A stretch of DNA of 64,000 nucleotides, taken from positions 150,515 through 214,514 of the forward strand of contig JABAZP010000023.1 of the NCBI GenBank assembly GCA_018608405.1, in the 5' to 3' direction. The notes beneath the pieces were generated by a model. The model was not told where the DNA came from. It saw nothing but the letters and a program-made list of their open reading frames with translations, and made no database searches. Made by a program: the position numbers and the translations under genes. This document shows, one piece after another, positions 35,926-44,459 of the stretch (position 1 is the first letter of the stretch; the number at the start of each line of letters is the position of its first letter). The DNA is from Flavobacteriales bacterium (GTDB taxonomy: Bacteria > Bacteroidota > Bacteroidia > Flavobacteriales_E > Vicingaceae).

Positions 35926-36693
35926 ATGGCGTTAGCATTAAAAAAGCCACTAGTTTTTTTTGATTTAGAAACCACAGGAGTTGATGTAGCTAAAGATAGA
36001 ATTGTTGAAATATCAATTTTAAAGTTACATCCAGATGGAAAGAAGGAAGTTAAAACTCGCAGAGTCAATCCGGAAATGCCAATACCAAAAGGATCCTCTG
36101 AGATTCATGGAATTTATGATGAAGATGTAAAGGATGAGCCGACATTTAAGTCGATGGCAAAAAGTTTGGCTGTTTTTATTGGGAATAGCGATTTGGCAGG
36201 GTTTAATTCTAACAAGTTTGATGTACCGTTGTTGGCCGAAGAATTTCTTAGAGTAGGAGTAGATTTTGAGATTGACAGTAGGAATTTAGTTGACGTCCAA
36301 AATATTTTTCACAAACTCGAACAGCGAACTTTGGTGGCTGCTTATAAATTCTATTGTGGAAAGGATCTTACCAACGCACACAGTGCCGAAGCTGATAATA
36401 TTGCAACATATGAAGTTTTAGAAGCCCAAATCGAACGGTACGACGAACTAGAAAATAATGTGAACTTTTTATCTGAATTCTCGAAGAGGACTAACAATGT
36501 GGACTTAATGGGTCGAATTGTTTTCAATGAAGATAATGTAGAGGTATTTAACTTTGGCAAACACAAAGGAACTCCAGTTTCTCAAGTTCTAGAAAGAGAT
36601 CCTTCTTACTATAAATGGATGATGAATGGAGGCTTTCCTTTATATACAAAGAAAGTTCTCACAGCAATCAAACTAAGATCTTTTAACCAGTAG
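35926..36693 (+). CDS. 3'-5' exonuclease, DnaQ-like DEDDh family
   Basis: The 255-residue protein has the three exonuclease motifs. ExoI is VFFDLETTGVDVAKDRIVEI near residue 10 (Asp, Glu), ExoII is LAGFNSNKFDVPLLAEEF near residue 88 (Asp), and ExoIII is NAHSAEADNIATYEVL near residue 146 (His and Asp). These make it a DEDDh enzyme like the polymerase III epsilon subunit. The C-terminal ~50 residues (FNFGKHKGTPVSQVLERDP, YYKWMMNGGF) form an added domain seen in Bacteroidota homologues. It may proofread or trim DNA. Coupling to the damaged ORF upstream is suggested by the one-base gap. Confidence 0.88.
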   Translation: MALALKKPLVFFDLETTGVDVAKDRIVEISILKLHPDGKKEVKTRRVNPEMPIPKGSSEIHGIYDEDVKDEPTFKSMAKSLAVFIGNSDLAGFNSNKFDVPLLAEEFLRVGVDFEIDSRNLVDVQNIFHKLEQRTLVAAYKFYCGKDLTNAHSAEADNIATYEVLEAQIERYDELENNVNFLSEFSKRTNNVDLMGRIVFNEDNVEVFNFGKHKGTPVSQVLERDPSYYKWMMNGGFPLYTKKVLTAIKLRSFNQ

Positions 36694-36695
36694 AA

Positions 36696-37307
36696 ATGAA
36701 AATCATTTGTATCGGTAGAAATTATCCCGCACACGCAAAGGAATTAAATAATCCTGTTCCCAAAGAGCCAGTTGTTTTCTTAAAACCCGATACCGCTCTA
36801 TTGCCTAAGAGCATGCCATTTTTTTATCCTAGCTTTTCTAAAGATATTCATTATGAGGCAGAACTTGTGGTGAAGATAGACCGAGTAGGTAAAAACATCA
36901 GTCAAAAGTTTGCACACAAATACTACTCTGAACTTTCAGTGGGTATCGACTTTACAGCAAGAGATTTGCAGCAGGAATGCAAAGAAAAGGGCCTTCCTTG
37001 GGAACGAGCTAAAGCCTTTGATGGATCAGCACCAGTTGGAAGATTTATTGGAAAAGATAAGTTTCAAACCTTAAGTGATTTGAATTTTTCATTAAAAATA
37101 AATGGAGAGCTCAAACAGCAGGGAAACACAGGAAATATGCTATTCTCAATTGATGCAATTATCGCATATGTTTCTCAATTTTTTACCTTGAAGATTGGCG
37201 ACTTGATATTCACAGGAACGCCCGAAGGAGTTGGACCAATTGCAATTAATGATTCATTCGAGGCTTTTCTTGAAGGTGAGAAAGTTCTTGACTTAAAGAT
37301 TAAGTGA
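36696..37307 (+). CDS. fumarylacetoacetate hydrolase family protein
   Basis: It is a metal-dependent hydrolase or isomerase of the FAH/HpcE/YcgM superfamily, 203 residues. It has KIICIGRNYPAHAKELNNP at the start, EPVVFLKPDTALLP near residue 25, HYEAELVVKIDR near residue 54 (metal-binding Glu), GIDFTARDLQQECKEKGLPW near residue 87 (metal-binding Asp), KAFDGSAPVG near residue 109 and DLIFTGTPEGVGPI near residue 169. Substrates of the short members include acylpyruvates and oxaloacetate. It follows the exonuclease gene after 2 bases and its end overlaps the convergent gene by 8. Confidence 0.9.
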   Translation: MKIICIGRNYPAHAKELNNPVPKEPVVFLKPDTALLPKSMPFFYPSFSKDIHYEAELVVKIDRVGKNISQKFAHKYYSELSVGIDFTARDLQQECKEKGLPWERAKAFDGSAPVGRFIGKDKFQTLSDLNFSLKINGELKQQGNTGNMLFSIDAIIAYVSQFFTLKIGDLIFTGTPEGVGPIAINDSFEAFLEGEKVLDLKIK

Positions 37308-38637
37308 CATCCTTTTCGGTAAAGCAAATTCCATAATCTTCTAGCTCTTTTAGAATAGGCTCATATATTGACTGTTTAATTGGAATGTGAACTCCTGGTT
37401 CGTCAATTGTGCCATTCAAAATCTTTTTAGCTGTTATACCTACAGGTAAGCCCACAGTCTTGGCCATAGCAGTATGGGTCTGATCTTCTCCTATAACAAC
37501 CATAGAAGAGTGCTTTTCGTATTTCTTTCCACCATTGGTGTATACAAACTTATGCCACATTACAATCATGTCTTTGTCATCCTCTTGCAACGTCCATTTG
37601 CGCACTAAAATTTTCTGTAAAATTTCGGCCGGGGTTGCATTGTCCAATTCAACAGGAATATCTTCAAACAAGTCCAGCCATTTGTATTTTTCAAACAATT
37701 GAATGTCGTCGTGAGCGATGTTAAGGTAATGGCGAAATTTAAGTTCTACAGAGTCATTTGGGTTGTAAGGTAAAAACAAGTTAATGAATGACCTAAAGGT
37801 TAAATCTTTAGAGTTTGGAATAGTGTAAGAATCATCTGTGGCTCCTAATTGCACAAATGCATCCCAAGCTCTGCAATATCCCGGCTTCCTCAAGGTACCT
37901 CTAAACATGGTTGAAATATTCTCTAAACCATATACCTGTCTATATTTTAAAGAATCGCGATTTGCAACGCCCTCAAACTTTCCAAATCCCTCGATATCAA
38001 TAATTTCAGTTCTGCGAAACATCTTTTGGTATGGGATATACTTGTATGTGCCTTCTTGTATAAACTTTACTGCTCCTCCTTGACCCGCCAAAACCACGTT
38101 CCTTGGGTTCCAGGTGAACTTATAGTTCCATGGGTTATTGTCACTTTCTGGAGCAACTAGCCCTCCTGTAAATGTCTCGAAGTCGGTTAACTCTCCGCCT
38201 TGAGAAACAATTTCATCAATTACTTTTTTAGCAGATAAATGATCAATCCCAGGATCTACTCCTATTTCATTGATAATGATAACCCCATTTTCTTTCGCCT
38301 GCCGATCTAGCTCTTGCATTTCTTTGGAAATGTAAGATGCTGTAACCATATGCTTTTTGTAGTCGATACAGTCTTTTGCTACACTAATGTGCATATGAGC
38401 AGGAAGCATAGAAATCACAAGATTAGAGGCTTCAATAAGCGTCTCTCTTTGATCTTGATTCGTGACGTCAAATACTTCAGTGGTCACAAAGGGTAATTCG
38501 GTTACTTTTTTATCAAGAAATTCAAAATTTCTGTCCGCAATCGTAAGTTGCCATTCATTTGCTTCAGCATTGTTAGTAAGGTACTTAACTAATGTTCCTG
38601 TCGATCGCCCTGCCCCAATTAAAAGTATCTTTTTCAT
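37300..38637 (-). CDS. saccharopine dehydrogenase family protein
   Basis: The 445-residue protein starts with the NAD(P)-binding KKILLIGAGRSTGTLVKYL. ADRNFEFLDKK and LVISMLPAHMHISVAKDCID follow in the first domain, then the conserved NEIGVDPGIDHLSAKKVID near residue 128 and the FETFTGGLVAPES region near residue 155. A second domain carries FRGTLRKPGYCRAWDAFVQL near residue 260 and MAKTVGLPVGITAKKIL near residue 395. This is the layout of saccharopine reductase/dehydrogenase (lysine metabolism) and related imine-reducing enzymes. The exact substrate is undecided. The ATG at 38637 starts directly on the Rossmann motif. Confidence 0.87.
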   Translation of the reverse strand: MKKILLIGAGRSTGTLVKYLTNNAEANEWQLTIADRNFEFLDKKVTELPFVTTEVFDVTNQDQRETLIEASNLVISMLPAHMHISVAKDCIDYKKHMVTASYISKEMQELDRQAKENGVIIINEIGVDPGIDHLSAKKVIDEIVSQGGELTDFETFTGGLVAPESDNNPWNYKFTWNPRNVVLAGQGGAVKFIQEGTYKYIPYQKMFRRTEIIDIEGFGKFEGVANRDSLKYRQVYGLENISTMFRGTLRKPGYCRAWDAFVQLGATDDSYTIPNSKDLTFRSFINLFLPYNPNDSVELKFRHYLNIAHDDIQLFEKYKWLDLFEDIPVELDNATPAEILQKILVRKWTLQEDDKDMIVMWHKFVYTNGGKKYEKHSSMVVIGEDQTHTAMAKTVGLPVGITAKKILNGTIDEPGVHIPIKQSIYEPILKELEDYGICFTEKDVT

Positions 38638-38711
38638 GTATCGTAAGTGAACCTCTAAATTAATTGAATTTAAATGCATGGACTACCAAATGCAATATTA
38701 ATTGCTATGTT

Positions 38712-38719
38712 TATTTTTG
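38712..38719 (+). promoter_or_regulatory. promoter -7 box only 4 nt before the DUF423 gene
   Basis: TATTTTTG matches TAnnTTTG exactly and ends 4 nt before ATG, so the predicted mRNA would be leaderless. Confidence 0.45.
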
Positions 38720-38723
38720 ACTG

Positions 38724-39107
38724 ATGGAAAGGAAATTTCTTCTTTGGGGATTTATTTTAGGAGGGTTAGCTGTCATCATAGGAGCATTCGGTGCGCATGC
38801 ATTGAAAGACATATTAACTGAAAGTCAGCAAGCCAGTTTTGAAACCGGGATTAGGTATCAAATTTATCATTCCCTTCTTTTGCTTTTTTTATCAACGCAA
38901 AGTCAACTAAAAAGTAAGTTGCTTTTGAACTTATTGGTAGTAGGCGTATTATTATTTAGTTTTTCTATCTACTTCCTAAACCTAAGAAGCTTTTTAGGTG
39001 CTGAATGGTTTAGTTTTTTAGGACCGATAACACCAGTTGGCGGGTTGTTATTGATTTCAGCTTGGTCTATTGCCGCTTTTAAGACTATTCAAAATAAAAT
39101 AAAATAG
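38724..39107 (+). CDS. DUF423 membrane protein
   Basis: The 127-residue protein has four membrane segments. It shows the family's ILGGLAVIIGAFGAHALKD near residue 11, then ASFETGIRYQIYHSLLLLFL and FLGPITPVGGLLLISAW near the end. Homologues such as E. coli YgdD are inner-membrane proteins of unknown function. It lies two bases before the asparagine synthase-like gene. Confidence 0.9.
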   Translation: MERKFLLWGFILGGLAVIIGAFGAHALKDILTESQQASFETGIRYQIYHSLLLLFLSTQSQLKSKLLLNLLVVGVLLFSFSIYFLNLRSFLGAEWFSFLGPITPVGGLLLISAWSIAAFKTIQNKIK

Positions 39108-39109
39108 GT

Positions 39110-41005
39110 ATGTGCGGTATAACTGGAATTATCGCAAACTATGCACTCTCGTATGATGAGTTAGCACGGACTGAGGTTGCGGTTAAGCGTCTTGAAAAGA
39201 GAGGCCCAGATGCAACAGGCATAGTAAATTATGGGTCAACTATTCTAGGACATCGCAGACTATCTATAATCGATACAAATGCAGCTTCTAACCAGCCTAT
39301 GGAAGATGCCAGCAGGCGGTACTCAATAGGTTTTAATGGAGAAATATATAACTATAAAGAACTGAAAGCTGATTTAATTGAAAAAGGGTATCAATTTATT
39401 AATGAAAGTGACACTGAGGTTTTGTTGAATGGCTACGATTGCTATGGCACTGCCTTTTTAAATAAATTGAATGGCTTTTTTGCTTTTGTAATATATGATA
39501 AGCAGGAAAAGACAAGTTTAATTGCTCGAGATCGTTTTGGCATAAAACCACTTTTGTTTTATAAAAAGGAAAATGCATTTTACTTCGCTTCAGAAATGAA
39601 AGCACTTTTGGAGTTTGATATCCCACGGGAGATTGATCATACATCACTGTACACGTATTTACAACTAAATTATGTTCCTGAGCCGCATTCTATGATTAAG
39701 GATGTAAAAAAGTTAAAACCGGGACACTATTTAAAGATAGATGCTCAAAACAGAGTCCAAAAGATTCCTTTTTATCAAATTGATTACCCAAAAGTTGAAG
39801 GGCAGTATGCAGACTTAAGCTACGACCAAGCAAAGCAGAAATTTTTAGAGATATTAGACAGATCAATTGAGAGACGATTGGCAGCAGATGTTCCACTGGG
39901 AACTTTTTTGAGTGGAGGAATCGATTCCTCCCTGGTTACAGCAATAGCTTCTACGAAGGTTAAAAATCTATCAACTTTTTCTATCGGATTTAAAGATGAT
40001 CCTCATTTCGACGAAACTGAGTTTGCACTTGCGGTGGCGGAAAAATTTAATACAAATCACCATGTGTTTTCACTTTCAAGAAATGATTTGCTGACAAGTT
40101 TGTACGAAACGCAGGATTATATTGATGAGCCTTTTGCGGATTCATCCGCTTTGGCTGTCAATGCGTTGAGCAGAGAAACTAAAAAACATGTAACTGTTGC
40201 CTTATCTGGAGATGGCGCAGATGAGATGTTCTCGGGGTATCATAAGCATATGGGTGAATTTATGATGAGGCAAAAAGGTGTGAAGCAGCAAATGGTTAAA
40301 AAACTTTCGTCCGTTTGGTCTGCTCTTCCAAAATCAAGGAACTCGTCATTGGGAAATTTAATTAGGAAGTTAGATAAGTTCGCAGTTGGGTCAGCTTTAA
40401 ATAAAGATGAAAGATATTGGTTGTGGGCTAGTTTGCTAAGCGAGGCGGGGGCCTCTAATTTATTACTGAAACGACCACAGAAAGAGAGTTATCTGAAGCG
40501 CAAAGAGGAAATATTAGCGGTTCTCTCAAAAGGGAATGATTTTAATGATGTTTTGTATACCGACGTCAACCTAGTTCTGCAGAGTGACATGTTACGGAAA
40601 GTTGACCTTATGTCAATGGCGAACGGGTTAGAAGTAAGAACACCTTTCTTAGATCATGAATTGATGAACTTTGCTTTTTCAATACCGGCAAGCTATAAAA
40701 TTAACGGGCAAATGAAGAAAAGAATCGTTCAAGACGCGGCAAGAGATATACTGCCTGAAATGTTGTATAACCGCCCTAAAAAAGGATTTGAAGTGCCTTT
40801 AGGTGGTTGGATGCGCAATGAATTGCACGATTTAATTAATAATGAATTATTATCTGACCAATTTATTAAGGATCAAAACCTTTTTAACTTATCTATCGTA
40901 CGTCAATTGAAGAAAAAATTACACTCCGCAGACCCTGAAGACTCCCAAGCCAATATTTGGGCACTTTTGGTTTTTAATAATTGGTGGAAAAAATATATTG
41001 CTTAA
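39110..41005 (+). CDS. asnB: glutamine-hydrolysing asparagine synthase family protein
   Basis: The 631-residue protein starts Met-Cys-Gly-Ile, exposing the Cys2 nucleophile of the class II glutaminase domain. RLEKRGPDATGIVNYGSTIL, GHRRLSIID, FNGEIYNYKELKADL and ESDTEVLLNGY follow in that domain. The C-terminal synthetase domain has the ATP-binding LSGGIDSSLVTAIAS near residue 262, VALSGDGADEMFSGY near residue 355 and DLMSMANGLEVRTPFLDHEL near residue 505. It sits just before the second polysaccharide gene set. AsnB-like enzymes in such loci may amidate sugar acids instead of making asparagine; sequence alone does not settle this. Confidence 0.9.
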   Translation: MCGITGIIANYALSYDELARTEVAVKRLEKRGPDATGIVNYGSTILGHRRLSIIDTNAASNQPMEDASRRYSIGFNGEIYNYKELKADLIEKGYQFINESDTEVLLNGYDCYGTAFLNKLNGFFAFVIYDKQEKTSLIARDRFGIKPLLFYKKENAFYFASEMKALLEFDIPREIDHTSLYTYLQLNYVPEPHSMIKDVKKLKPGHYLKIDAQNRVQKIPFYQIDYPKVEGQYADLSYDQAKQKFLEILDRSIERRLAADVPLGTFLSGGIDSSLVTAIASTKVKNLSTFSIGFKDDPHFDETEFALAVAEKFNTNHHVFSLSRNDLLTSLYETQDYIDEPFADSSALAVNALSRETKKHVTVALSGDGADEMFSGYHKHMGEFMMRQKGVKQQMVKKLSSVWSALPKSRNSSLGNLIRKLDKFAVGSALNKDERYWLWASLLSEAGASNLLLKRPQKESYLKRKEEILAVLSKGNDFNDVLYTDVNLVLQSDMLRKVDLMSMANGLEVRTPFLDHELMNFAFSIPASYKINGQMKKRIVQDAARDILPEMLYNRPKKGFEVPLGGWMRNELHDLINNELLSDQFIKDQNLFNLSIVRQLKKKLHSADPEDSQANIWALLVFNNWWKKYIA

Positions 41006-41030
41006 TTGCACATTAAACCACAGCAACTGA

Positions 41031-42218
41031 ATGCCAAAAGTTTTAAGAATAATAAATCGATTTAATTTAGGAGGACCAACATTTAATGCAGCCTTATTAA
41101 CTAAATATATGGCTCCTGAATACGAAACGATGCTGATTGGTGGAAGGGAGGAAAGTTCGGAAGAAAGTTCGCAGCACATTTTAAATGACTTGGGAATAAA
41201 AGCGCATTATGTTGATGAAATGCAGCGAGACATTGGGTTGTCAAATGACCGACAAGCGTATCTATCGATTAAAAAAATAATAAAAGAATTTCAACCAGAT
41301 ATTATTCATACTCATGCGTCAAAGGCTGGCGCAATTGGAAGAAGTGCTGGAATAGCCTACGGCAAAGCAAAGATAGTACATACTTTTCATGGTCATGTTT
41401 TTCATTCTTATTTCGGAAAGGTCAAAACTAAAGTATATCAACATATAGAACGTGCGCTAGCTTTAAAAACAGATAAAATAATTGCGATTAGTCTCAGGCA
41501 AAAGCTGGAACTGACAAAAAGGTATCGCATCTGTTCCGAAGATAAGGTTGAGGTAATTCCTCTGGGATTTGATTTGAGTCGTTTTCAAGAGAATGTGGAA
41601 ACAAAGAGAAAGTCATTTAGAGCGAAGTACAATCTAGAAGAAGATGAAATAGCCATCGGGATAATCGGAAGGTTGGTACCAATTAAAAACCATAAACTAT
41701 TCTTAGCTTCTTTGAAGCAAGTTCTTGGCAAAACGAAAAAGAAAGTAAGAGCATTTTTGATTGGAGACGGAGAAGAAAGAGAGGAATTAAAAGCGTACGC
41801 TACCCTGTTGGGGCTGGATTTTGTAAATGGGGATTTCGAACCTGGTATGAAAGCTACAGTGCATTTTACCTCTTGGATTAAGGATGTGGATTGGGCTAAT
41901 TCTGGATTAGATATTATCGCATTAAGTTCCTTAAATGAAGGCACACCGGTTAGCCTTATTGAGGCACAGGCTTCTTGTAAACCAATTGTTTCTACGAAAG
42001 TAGGGGGTGTGAGCAACATTGTAATTCCAAACGAAACTGCTTTGTTGTCGCCTTCAAATTGTCCAGATTCTTTTAGCGAAAACCTTTTGCAATTAATTGA
42101 AAATGAAGAAAAAAGGGCGGAAATGGGAAGAAGAGGTTGGGAGCTAGTACATGAAAAGTATCATTACAGTCGCCTTGTGCATGATATGAATAATTTATAC
42201 ACGGGATTACTTCACTAA
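41031..42218 (+). CDS. glycosyltransferase family 4
   Basis: The 395-residue protein has the GT-B fold. The N-terminal domain shows VLRIINRFNLGGPTFNAAL and IIHTHASKAGAIGRSAGIAY near residue 92. The C-terminal domain has GIIGRLVPIKNHKLFLASL near residue 213, AFLIGDGEEREEL near residue 242 and the nucleotide-sugar ExxxxxxxE segment SLNEGTPVSLIEAQA near residue 302. VIPLGFDLSRF near 176 joins the domains. It begins 26 bases after asnB and precedes wza, so it likely builds the polysaccharide exported by Wza. Confidence 0.92.
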   Translation: MPKVLRIINRFNLGGPTFNAALLTKYMAPEYETMLIGGREESSEESSQHILNDLGIKAHYVDEMQRDIGLSNDRQAYLSIKKIIKEFQPDIIHTHASKAGAIGRSAGIAYGKAKIVHTFHGHVFHSYFGKVKTKVYQHIERALALKTDKIIAISLRQKLELTKRYRICSEDKVEVIPLGFDLSRFQENVETKRKSFRAKYNLEEDEIAIGIIGRLVPIKNHKLFLASLKQVLGKTKKKVRAFLIGDGEEREELKAYATLLGLDFVNGDFEPGMKATVHFTSWIKDVDWANSGLDIIALSSLNEGTPVSLIEAQASCKPIVSTKVGGVSNIVIPNETALLSPSNCPDSFSENLLQLIENEEKRAEMGRRGWELVHEKYHYSRLVHDMNNLYTGLLH

Positions 42219-42248
42219 CATTTTTACAAGAAACTACCATTTATTGAA

Positions 42249-42256
42249 TAGATTTG
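42249..42256 (+). promoter_or_regulatory. promoter -7 box of the wza operon
   Basis: TAGATTTG is a perfect TAnnTTTG match 22 nt before the wza ATG at 42279. Confidence 0.45.
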
Positions 42257-42278
42257 TAGTCTTATAGATACTGTAGAA

Positions 42279-43037
42279 ATGATGAAAAGAATTTTAGGGA
42301 TTATCGTAGCTTGTTATTTTTTAGCTTCTTGTAAGCCTTTGAATCCAAGTATCATGTTCAGGACTCCAAAAGATTACAAGTACGATACCCAAATTAAAGA
42401 TACTACAGAAGAGTATCGAATTGCGGCAAATGATGCAATCAGTTTCCGACTTTTCACCAATAATGGGATGAAACTAGTAGATGTTACAGAGAACAATTCT
42501 CAGATGTTTCAACAATTAAATCAAGGAATTACTTATATCGTGGAGTTTGATGGTCAAGTTAACTTACCAATTATAGGAAGGGTAGACGTGAATGGTATGA
42601 CAATTCGTGAGGCGGAATACTTCCTCGAAGAGAAATACGATGAGGTGTTTATTGATCCGTTTTTAATCTTGAATGTAACAAATAGGAGGGTTACTATTTT
42701 TCCTGGAAGTGGCGGTGATGGGGTTGTTATAACCTTACAAAATAATAACATAAAGTTACTGGAAGCGCTTGCTTTGGCCGGCGGTCTTGCGGATAAAGGA
42801 AGGGCTGCAAGGATAAAATTAATTCGTGGAGATTTAGCAGATCCTGAGGTCTATCTAATTGACTTAGCTACGATAGAAGGAATTAGTCAAGCAGATATTA
42901 TTCTACAAGCAAATGACATTATTTATGTCGAACCTATTGGTGTTACGTCAAGACAACTATTAGGAGAAGTCACGCCTATACTTACTTTACTCACAGGACT
43001 ATTAACCCTTTACTTTGTTATCGATAGAGTTCAATAG
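42279..43037 (+). CDS. wza: polysaccharide export protein, Wza-like outer-membrane lipoprotein
   Basis: It forms the outer-membrane channel for capsule or exopolysaccharide. The 252-residue protein has a lipoprotein signal ending LASCKPLNPS (lipidated Cys near residue 18). A Poly_export/BexD domain follows, with YRIAANDAISFRLFTNNG near residue 48 and YIVEFDGQVNLPIIGRVDVN near residue 93, then SLBB-like segments (LLEALALAGGLADKGRAARI near residue 160, ILQANDIIYVEP near residue 213). A final hydrophobic stretch, LTLLTGLLTLYFVIDR, is unlike the amphipathic E. coli Wza helix but common in Bacteroidota. wzc begins 5 bases later. Confidence 0.9.
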   Translation: MMKRILGIIVACYFLASCKPLNPSIMFRTPKDYKYDTQIKDTTEEYRIAANDAISFRLFTNNGMKLVDVTENNSQMFQQLNQGITYIVEFDGQVNLPIIGRVDVNGMTIREAEYFLEEKYDEVFIDPFLILNVTNRRVTIFPGSGGDGVVITLQNNNIKLLEALALAGGLADKGRAARIKLIRGDLADPEVYLIDLATIEGISQADIILQANDIIYVEPIGVTSRQLLGEVTPILTLLTGLLTLYFVIDRVQ

Positions 43038-43042
43038 TAGCA

Positions 43043-43855
43043 GTGCAAGAGCCTCAACCTACATATTCTAATTCTAACAAGAGCGCAAAAGTAGACTCTG
43101 ATCAATTCAGTAATTTCAACACTGATTTCGACCTAGGCTTGTTTATTTATGTTTTTAAAAAGAACTTGTTATGGGTGATTTTAGTCATAGGTATTTCAAT
43201 CTTAGGTAGTTTTCTTTATTTGAGGGATACTTCACCTATTTATCAATCTGACGCTATAATACAAATTGAAAAGTCAAACAAAGCGAACCAAATGTTGAAT
43301 GTTGACGATTATTATGAAACGAATGACATATCAGCGGAGATTGAGTTATTGAAGTCAAATTTAATAGCGAAGAATGCTATTAGACAACTTCCTCTACAAG
43401 TTAGTTATTTTAATAAGGGCCAATTTTTAGATTTTGAACTCTATCGTTCTGCACCATTTAAGGTTGAAGTTTTTTCAAAAGACAACACTCTAAACTCTAC
43501 TAGGGTTGAAATTAAATTTCTAAACGGCCAAGATGGAGTGATTGAATGGGGTAGCGATGACAATCGGAATGAAAAACAAATAAAATTTGGGGATTTTGTG
43601 CAATTACCCTTTGCCACAATTAAAGTGAATGTGACGAACTTCAGTGTTATTGAAGAGAACATAAATTCAGTTAACTCGACAGGTTATTACTTCGTAATTA
43701 ATAATATAAATGCTCTTTCGCGAGAGTTGATGTCAAAAGTTAATGTTGTAATTCTAAACCCAAGTGCAAAAACAGTTTCTATAAGTGTTCAAGAGAATAA
43801 CTCACTAAAAGCGAAAGAAGAAGTTATTCAATTGATAGAAGAATTTAAACTTTGA
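43043..43855 (+). CDS. wzc: Wzc-like chain-length regulator, truncated (Wzz domain only)
   Basis: The 270-residue ORF starts with GTG. It has an acidic N-terminal stretch and then DLGLFIYVFKKNLLWVILVI, the first membrane span of Wzz/Wzc proteins. The periplasmic domain begins DTSPIYQSDAIIQIEKSN and contains DISAEIELLKSNLIAKNAIR. It stops at EVIQLIEEFKL. A normal Wzc of about 700-800 residues would continue with the coiled-coil, second span and C-terminal tyrosine kinase, all absent here. An out-of-frame tail at 43839-43919 reads like a Wzc C-terminus. I read this as a large internal deletion, real or from assembly. Chain-length control through the kinase would be lost. Confidence 0.8.
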   Translation: MQEPQPTYSNSNKSAKVDSDQFSNFNTDFDLGLFIYVFKKNLLWVILVIGISILGSFLYLRDTSPIYQSDAIIQIEKSNKANQMLNVDDYYETNDISAEIELLKSNLIAKNAIRQLPLQVSYFNKGQFLDFELYRSAPFKVEVFSKDNTLNSTRVEIKFLNGQDGVIEWGSDDNRNEKQIKFGDFVQLPFATIKVNVTNFSVIEENINSVNSTGYYFVINNINALSRELMSKVNVVILNPSAKTVSISVQENNSLKAKEEVIQLIEEFKL

Positions 43856-43919
43856 AGATGAGTCTAAGGAGTCGAAAGGTCTAAGAAAATTTTTTAAGAG
43901 GAAAAAGAATGGAGATTGA
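43839..43919 (+). pseudogene. wzc: possible C-terminal tail of wzc left after internal deletion
   Basis: In the frame one base off the truncated wzc, 43839-43919 reads KNLNFEDESKESKGLRKFF then KRKKNGD and stop. An acidic stretch followed by basic and Phe residues is the usual ending of Bacteroidota Wzc kinases. Its stop overlaps the rfbC ATG by 11 bases, as operon genes do. It is open only from 43839 because TGA and TAG precede it, so the missing ~500 codons must have been removed. Confidence 0.35.
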
Positions 43920-44457
43920 AAAAGTAAAGATTGAAGGATTGTTAATTGTGCGTCCAGCTGTTTTTGAAGATGACCGAGGTTATTTTTTCGAGGCATTTAA
44001 TGCTGAAAAGTTTAAACAAGCTGGACTACAAACTAAATTTGTACAGGATAATCTTTCAAAATCTTCAAAAGATGTTTTACGGGGACTTCATTTTCAAAAC
44101 CCACCTCACGGTCAAGGGAAGTTAGTTTCTGTTGTTAGAGGAGCGGTTTTAGATGTTGCAGTAGATATTCGAAAAAACTCTCCAACCTACGGGCAACATT
44201 ATTCAATCATTTTATCTGAAAAAAATAAAACTCAGTTTTATATTCCTCCAGGTTTTGCACACGGGTTTAAAACATTAGAGGATAATACCATTTTCTCATA
44301 TAAATGCACGGAGGGTTATAACAAGGATGCTGAGGGTTCAATAAAATGGAATGATGAACAGTTAGGTATTGATTGGGATGTAAAAAACCCGATCATTTCA
44401 GAAAAAGACCAAATAGCTCCAAGCTTTGAAGAGTTAAATTCTCAATTTACATTTTAA
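43909..44457 (+). CDS. rfbC: dTDP-4-dehydrorhamnose 3,5-epimerase
   Basis: It epimerises dTDP-4-keto-6-deoxyglucose at C3 and C5 in dTDP-L-rhamnose synthesis. The 182-residue cupin protein is full length. It shows EGLLIVRPAVFEDDRGYFFEA near the start, TKFVQDNLSKSSKDVLRGLHFQ near residue 42 (catalytic His), GQGKLVSVVRGAVLDVAVDIR near residue 68 and FYIPPGFAHGFKTLEDNTIF near residue 108. The rfbA, rfbB and rfbD partners are not in the window. It is intact although the genes on both sides lack internal parts. Confidence 0.95.
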   Translation: MEIEKVKIEGLLIVRPAVFEDDRGYFFEAFNAEKFKQAGLQTKFVQDNLSKSSKDVLRGLHFQNPPHGQGKLVSVVRGAVLDVAVDIRKNSPTYGQHYSIILSEKNKTQFYIPPGFAHGFKTLEDNTIFSYKCTEGYNKDAEGSIKWNDEQLGIDWDVKNPIISEKDQIAPSFEELNSQFTF

Positions 44458-44459
44458 GC

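Noticed and set aside
41585..42019. Minus-strand ORF of 144 codons opposite the GT4 gene
   Set aside because: Antisense frame with composition mirroring the real gene; no signature.
43043..43855. A naturally short Wzz-only protein instead of a truncated Wzc
   Set aside because: Possible, but a Wzc-like tail remains in another frame before rfbC and the end falls mid-domain, so deletion is more likely. Relatives could overturn this.
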